Shown here: positions 5,927-9,713 of the stretch, piece after piece | How the letters are laid out: each line of letters starts with the position of its first letter | How positions within the stretch are numbered: the stretch's first letter is position 1 | From: Candidatus Aminicenantes bacterium UBA2199 | GTDB taxonomy: Bacteria; Acidobacteriota; Aminicenantia; UBA2199 | NCBI GenBank assembly: GCA_002327965.1 | Contig: DCVB01000011.1 | Location: 4,935-14,647 of the forward strand | Direction of reading: 5' to 3' | Length of the DNA stretch: 9,713 bases | Notes under the pieces: generated by a model | The model's database searches: none | What the model was told of the DNA's origin: nothing | The model's input: only the letters and a program-made list of their open reading frames with translations | Position numbers and translations under genes: made by a program

Positions 5927-5956
5927 GTGTTCGTGTTAGTGATAGTGATAGTGTTA
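5927..5956 (+). repeat. Diverged GTGTTA/GTGATA hexamer array, 5 units
   Basis: GTGTTC, GTGTTA, GTGATA, GTGATA, GTGTTA, followed by GCAGG. It is a drifted sister of the neighbouring GTGTCA array with the same 6-nt period and a similar trailer. Confidence 0.75.
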
Positions 5957-5993
5957 GCAGGAGATCAGAGAATTCAATGTCAGTAATTGAAAC

Positions 5994-6021
5994 CGGTTTA
6001 CGGTGGACGGTTTACGGTTTA
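5994..6021 (+). repeat. CGGTTTA heptamer array, 4 units
   Basis: CGGTTTA, CGGTGGA, CGGTTTA, CGGTTTA. It lies upstream of a CAAATCC array, in the same order as in region A. Confidence 0.8.
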
Positions 6022-6049
6022 CGGAAAGAGAAGAAGCCATAGGAAGACT

Positions 6050-6112
6050 CAAATCCCAAATCCCAAGCACCAAATTCCAAACAAATTCCAAACTCCAAAT
6101 TCCAATTTCCAA
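6050..6112 (+). repeat. CAAATCC/TTTCCAA heptamer array, 9 units
   Basis: Same nine-unit structure as 3440-3502, at a constant offset of 2610 bp. It lies inside the 6041-6122 block that matches 3431-3512 at 77 of 82 positions. Confidence 0.85.
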
Positions 6113-6129
6113 AACGAAAGCCAAGGCAA

Positions 6130-6202
6130 GTGTCAGTGTCAGTGTCAGCATGAAATGAAAGGAATCGGTTTACGGTTTACGGTAGAAGGTTGACGGGAAG
6201 AG
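6130..6202 (+). repeat. GTGTCA x3 plus CGGTTTA x3 block, second copy of 3349-3420
   Basis: 6131-6202 matches 3349-3420 at 66 of 72 positions without gaps. It contains GTGTCA units (6130-6147) with trailer GCATG, CGGTTTA units (6166-6186) and a non-repetitive tail, AGGTTGACGGGAAGAG. Here the block follows the CAAATCC array, whereas in region A it precedes it. Confidence 0.8.
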
Positions 6203-6211
6203 AGGAATTTC

Positions 6212-6246
6212 ACCTTCAACCTTACGCATTGAACCTTGCGCCAAGT
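6212..6246 (+). repeat. Degenerate ACCTTNM heptamer array
   Basis: ACCTTCA, ACCTTAC, GCATTGA, ACCTTGC and GCCAAGT: about five 7-nt units, three of them clearly ACCTT-based. Confidence 0.5.
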
Positions 6247-6259
6247 TCTTTTCTTTCAT

Positions 6260-6280
6260 GTCACGCGTTACGCGTCACGA
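6260..6280 (+). repeat. GTCACGC heptamer array, 3 units
   Basis: GTCACGC, GTTACGC, GTCACGA. A lone GTCACGC recurs at 6361. Confidence 0.7.
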
Positions 6281-6298
6281 AGATCGTTGCTTTGCTGT

Positions 6299-6355
6299 TC
6301 TGACCTCTGTCTTCTGACCTCTCGCCCCTAGCCCCTCGCCTCTCGCCCCCTCGCC
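6299..6355 (+). repeat. TCTGACC-to-CCTCGCC heptamer array, about 8 units
   Basis: TCTGACC, TCTGTCT, TCTGACC, TCTCGCC, CCTAGCC, CCTCGCC, TCTCGCC, then CC plus CTCGCC with one extra C. The word changes by steps along the array while the 7-nt spacing holds. Confidence 0.8.
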
Positions 6356-6377
6356 TACTTGTCACGCGAGTGTCTAA

Positions 6378-6434
6378 TCTCCATGAAGTAATTTTTCTTA
6401 CTTTAAACTTTTTACTTTAAACTTTAAACTTTTA
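6378..6434 (+). repeat. TCTCCATGAAGT block plus ACTTTAA heptamer array, 5 units
   Basis: 6378-6412 matches 3527-3561 at 32 of 35 positions. The heptamers at 6400-6434 are ACTTTAA, ACTTTTT, ACTTTAA, ACTTTAA, ACTTTTA. Confidence 0.8.
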
Positions 6435-6453
6435 CATTGGAAAGTCATCTTCA

Positions 6454-6488
6454 CTTTTGCCTTTTTACTTTTGCCTTTTGCCTTATCT
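6454..6488 (+). repeat. CTTTTGC heptamer array, 5 units
   Basis: CTTTTGC, CTTTTTA, CTTTTGC, CTTTTGC, CTTATCT. A decayed version is at 3623-3647. Confidence 0.8.
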
Positions 6489-6490
6489 TC

Positions 6491-6518
6491 CTACTATCTA
6501 CTGACTACTGGCTACTTC
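6491..6518 (+). repeat. CTACTGR heptamer array, 4 units
   Basis: CTACTAT, CTACTGA, CTACTGG, CTACTTC. It is separated from the CTTTTGC array by only two bases. Confidence 0.8.
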
Positions 6519-6531
6519 TTTTTCTTTTTAA

Positions 6532-6566
6532 CGTCGAACGTCGAACTTCGAACATCGAACTTCGGC
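6532..6566 (+). repeat. CRTCGAA heptamer array, 5 units
   Basis: CGTCGAA, CGTCGAA, CTTCGAA, CATCGAA, CTTCGGC. It ends 15 bp from the stop codon of the S9 peptidase, inside its presumed 3' untranslated region. Confidence 0.8.
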
Positions 6567-6580
6567 TTAACTTTTCCCTC

Positions 6581-8626
6581 CTATTTCTTAAGCCACTGGT
6601 CGAGCCAGCCGATGACCGTATCGTGCCAGAGGATGGAATTGTGGGGCTTGAGCACCCAGTGGTTCTCGTCGGGGAAATAGAGGAACCTGCTGGGAATGCC
6701 GCGGCGCTGGAGCGCGGTGAACGCGGACATCCCCTGCGTCTCCACCACGCGGAAGTCGAGGGCACCGTGGACGACGAGCATGGGCGTCTTCCAGTTCTTG
6801 ACCAGGTTGACCGGGTTGTGCTTCTCGTACCCCTCCGGGTTGTCCCAGGGAGTCCCCAGGTGGTCCCATTCCGGGAACCAGAGCTCCTCGGTGTCGAAAT
6901 ACGCCAGGCGCTCGTCGAGGTTGCCGTCGTGGCACACCAGGCAGCGGAAACCGTCGGGCCAGGCGCCGGCGATCCAGTTGATCATGAAGCCGCCGTACGA
7001 GGCGCCCAGGGCGCCGACCCGTTCGCCGTCCAGCCAGGGATAGCGCGCCAGCGCCGCCGACAGCCCTTTCTGCAGGTCCACGAGCGGCTTGCCGCCCCAG
7101 TCGCCGCGGATCGAGTCGGTGAAGGCCTGGCCGTAGCCGGTCGAGCCGTGGAAATCGACCATGACCACGGCGTAGCCGGCGCCGGCATAGGCCTGCGGGT
7201 TCCAGCGGTAGTGGAAATGGTTGCCGAACGAGCCCTGCGGGCCGCCGTGGATGAGGAAGGCGACGGGATATTTCCTGCCGGCGTCGAAGCCGACGGGCTT
7301 GACGACATAACCGTAAACGGTCTCGTCGTTCCAGCCCCGGAAATTGAATTGCTCGGCCGCGCCCATGCGCGCGGCCGCGACCCGGCCGGCGTTGATGCGC
7401 GTCAGCGGGCGCAAGTCGCCACCGTTGGCGCGGATCGACCACAGCTCGACCGGCGAATTCAGGTGGTCCAGGCCGAAGACAACGCGGCCGCCGGCCGCCG
7501 GCGCCGGCGAGGAGACGCTGCCGTCCCTGACCAGCGTACTGACATCACCGGTCCGGGCATCGATCGCGAACAGCGAATGCTGGCCGACGTTCTCCGCCGT
7601 TGCGTAAAGCGTCCTGCCGTTCGGCGACCAGCACAGCACCGAGGGCGAGCGGTCCCAGCCGGGCGCCAGCTCCCGCTCGCCGCCGTCCGGCCAGGAGCGG
7701 ATCATGATGCGGTAGCGGTCGGCTTCGTAGCCCGGCCGTTCCATGGCCAGGTAGGCCAGGATGCGTCCGTCAGGCGAAAAGCAGGGCTGGGTGTCGGCTG
7801 CCTGGTTCGCGGCCGTCAGGTTGCGGGGCGCGGCCGTGCCGTCGAGGGCGACATGATAGAGGTCGAGGTTGGTCGACCAGGCCTCCTCGCGGCCGGCATC
7901 GCGGGCGGCGAAAACCAGCCCCTTGCCGTCGGCCGTGAAGGCGAACTCCTCGGCGCCGCCAAAGGGCTTCGACGGGGCGTCGGCGTCCATGCCGGGCATG
8001 AGGTCGCGCGCCTCCCCGCCGCTTGCGGGCATGACGAAGACGTGTGAGCGCCGCCCGTCCTTCCAGCTGTCCCAGTGGCGGATGAAGAGCCGGTCATAGA
8101 TGCGTCCCGAGGCTTTGGCGGCCGCGGCCTCGTCCAGTTTCTTTTTCGTGCCAACGGGATCGAGCCCGGGAAAGACCTCCATGCTGAAGGCCAGGTTCCT
8201 GCCGTCGGGCGAGACGACCAGGTTCCCCACATCCAGGGGCAGCCCACTCAGCGACTCGGCTTCGCCGCCGTCGCGGCGGATGCGCCATATCTGGCTGGAG
8301 CCGGAGCGGGTGGAGAGGAAATAGATCGTCTTCCCGTCGGGCGACCAGCAAGGGTTGAAATCGGCGGCCGGGTGGCTGGTCAGGCGGCGCAGAGTCCTGC
8401 CTTCGCAGTCGGTGCACCACAGGTCGCTGCGGCCGCGGTTCGCTTCCAGGTCGGTCGTCCTCAGGGTGAAGACGATCCAGTGCCCGTCGGGCGAAACAGC
8501 GGGCTCGGAGATGCGCTCCATGGCCAGCATGTCATGGACGGAGAAAGGGTGGGACTCGTCGGCGGCCCGGGCCGGCATGACGGCGCAAACGGCCAGGAAC
8601 AATAGCAAGGCGATCATTTTCTTCAT
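6581..8626 (-). CDS. Secreted S9-family (prolyl oligopeptidase-like) serine peptidase
   Basis: 681 residues. Residues 1-21 are a signal peptide (MKK start, hydrophobic core, cleavage after ARA), so the enzyme is periplasmic or exported. Residues about 35-400 are a beta-propeller with PD40-type repeats: SPDG or close variants at about 45, 95, 139, 231, 284 and 334. The C-terminal third is the alpha/beta-hydrolase domain, with HGGPQGSFG, nucleophile Ser543 in GASYGGF, Asp624 in HGALDFRVV and His656 in ENHWVLKP, a complete catalytic triad. S9 enzymes of this layout cleave short peptides, as acylaminoacyl- or dipeptidyl-peptidases; the exact specificity is not readable. The start at 8626 is preferred over the ATG at 8650 because AGGAGG lies five bases upstream and the signal peptide begins there. 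It is divergent from the sigma-54 activator gene and followed by repeat region B, with no clear intrinsic terminator. Confidence 0.92.
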   Translation of the reverse strand: MKKMIALLLFLAVCAVMPARAADESHPFSVHDMLAMERISEPAVSPDGHWIVFTLRTTDLEANRGRSDLWCTDCEGRTLRRLTSHPAADFNPCWSPDGKTIYFLSTRSGSSQIWRIRRDGGEAESLSGLPLDVGNLVVSPDGRNLAFSMEVFPGLDPVGTKKKLDEAAAAKASGRIYDRLFIRHWDSWKDGRRSHVFVMPASGGEARDLMPGMDADAPSKPFGGAEEFAFTADGKGLVFAARDAGREEAWSTNLDLYHVALDGTAAPRNLTAANQAADTQPCFSPDGRILAYLAMERPGYEADRYRIMIRSWPDGGERELAPGWDRSPSVLCWSPNGRTLYATAENVGQHSLFAIDARTGDVSTLVRDGSVSSPAPAAGGRVVFGLDHLNSPVELWSIRANGGDLRPLTRINAGRVAAARMGAAEQFNFRGWNDETVYGYVVKPVGFDAGRKYPVAFLIHGGPQGSFGNHFHYRWNPQAYAGAGYAVVMVDFHGSTGYGQAFTDSIRGDWGGKPLVDLQKGLSAALARYPWLDGERVGALGASYGGFMINWIAGAWPDGFRCLVCHDGNLDERLAYFDTEELWFPEWDHLGTPWDNPEGYEKHNPVNLVKNWKTPMLVVHGALDFRVVETQGMSAFTALQRRGIPSRFLYFPDENHWVLKPHNSILWHDTVIGWLDQWLKK

Positions 8627-8657
8627 GGTTTCCTCCTGATCGGTCAGCAAGGTGAAT

Positions 8658-8684
8658 ATTATGCCGGGCGGCCCTTTTTGTCAA
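8658..8684 (-). promoter_or_regulatory. Candidate sigma-70 promoter of the S9 peptidase
   Basis: On the minus strand, a perfect TTGACA (8684-8679) and CATAAT (8663-8658, 5 of 6) are separated by 15 nt. TAATAT at 17 nt spacing (8661-8656) is an alternative -10. The predicted start is near 8650, giving a leader of about 25 nt that contains the AGGAGG site. Confidence 0.5.
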
Positions 8685-8767
8685 TTTCCGGCGCTTCCCC
8701 CTCTCAGCGGCAGGCGGGGAAATGGCACGGAAACCGTAAAACCGCCTTTCGGCGCGGCGGAATGGTG

Positions 8768-8773
8768 TATAAT
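8768..8773 (+). promoter_or_regulatory. -10 box of the sigma-54-activator gene, implying a leaderless mRNA
   Basis: A perfect TATAAT ends only 8 nt before the ATG at 8782. A start the usual 7-8 nt downstream would fall on or next to the ATG. No convincing -35 hexamer and no Shine-Dalgarno sequence are visible. An in-frame TAA overlaps the box at 8773-8775, so translation cannot begin further upstream in this frame. Confidence 0.4.
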
Positions 8774-8781
8774 AATGGATA

Positions 8782-9713
<932 letters not shown>

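Larger units (their letters stand above)
5881..6566. repeat. Intergenic mosaic B of short tandem words (mostly 7-nt period)
   Basis: About 690 bp without a credible gene, between the S9 peptidase stop and the glutamate-synthase-like promoter. It is filled almost end to end with tandem words: GTGTCA (5881-5904, 5927-5956, 6130-6147), CGGTTTA (5994-6021, 6166-6186), CAAATCC/TTTCCAA (6050-6112), ACCTTNM (6212-6246), GTCACGC (6260-6280), TCTGACC grading to CCTCGCC (6299-6355), ACTTTAA (6400-6434), CTTTTGC (6454-6488), CTACTGR (6491-6518) and CRTCGAA (6532-6566). All but GTGTCA have a 7-nt period. The last array ends 15 bp after the peptidase stop codon in that gene's 3' direction. Confidence 0.85.

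Noticed and set aside
5881..6566. CRISPR array
   Set aside because: Units are 6-7 nt and directly tandem, with no 20-40-nt repeats, no unique spacers and no cas gene.
6532..6580. Intrinsic terminator for the S9 peptidase
   Set aside because: The CRTCGAA array contains TCGA and TTCGAA palindromes that could fold, but there is no single stable GC-rich stem followed directly by a T-tract on the minus strand.
6437..8047. 536-aa plus-strand ORF
   Set aside because: It starts inside the word-repeat region and runs antisense to the S9 peptidase, has no RBS or recognizable domain, and is a GC-rich shadow frame.
8723..8738. Sigma-54 promoter TGGCACG-N4-CCGTA upstream of the activator
   Set aside because: The -24 half is good but the -12 half reads CCGT in place of TTGC, losing the key GC pair. 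I do not count it as a promoter.

Overview
The window looks like a GC-rich chromosomal segment of a free-living Gram-negative bacterium. Support comes from secreted proteins with ordinary signal peptides, a membrane-tethered propeller sensor/regulator of a kind common in Bacteroidota and Acidobacteriota, an S9 peptidase with a PD40-type propeller, a NikR regulator and a PAS-AAA+ sigma-54 activator. The mix, together with word-like intergenic repeats, reminds me most of Acidobacteriota/Aminicenantes-type genomes. That placement is a guess from gene content and cannot be proven here.

Layout from left to right. (1) On the minus strand, the first ~134 codons of a secreted parallel beta-helix protein (1-403) lie downstream of a 930-residue membrane sensor/transcription factor (503-3295). 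That regulator has 14 propeller blades, a Y_Y_Y domain, one membrane segment and a LuxR-type HTH. Each gene has its own sigma-70-like promoter; the one between them carries a perfect palindrome in its spacer. (2) An AT-richer intergenic region (3348-3714) is packed with short tandem words. (3) nikR (3790-4209, plus) converges on an FMN-dependent glutamate-synthase-like gene (4262-5797, minus). (4) A second, larger word-repeat region occupies 5881-6566. (5) A secreted S9 peptidase (6581-8626, minus) is divergent from a PAS/sigma-54-activator gene (8782 to the window end, plus), whose promoter position suggests a leaderless or nearly leaderless mRNA.

The most unusual content is intergenic. The two regions flanking the nikR/glutamate-synthase-like pair are mosaics of at least ten unrelated-looking tandem word families. 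Nearly all have a 7-nt period (CGGTTTA, CAAATCC/TTTCCAA, ACCTTNM, GTCACGC, TCTGACC grading into CCTCGCC, ACTTTAA, CTTTTGC, CTACTGR, CRTCGAA, CTGACGT), plus one hexamer family (GTGTCA). Several families recur in both regions in the same orientation, with long matched blocks (77/82, 66/72 and 32/35 identical by hand alignment). This resembles in principle the heptanucleotide STRR sequences of filamentous cyanobacteria, but with many word families side by side. I see no gene in the window that would make or use these arrays. The coding genes do not form one evident pathway.
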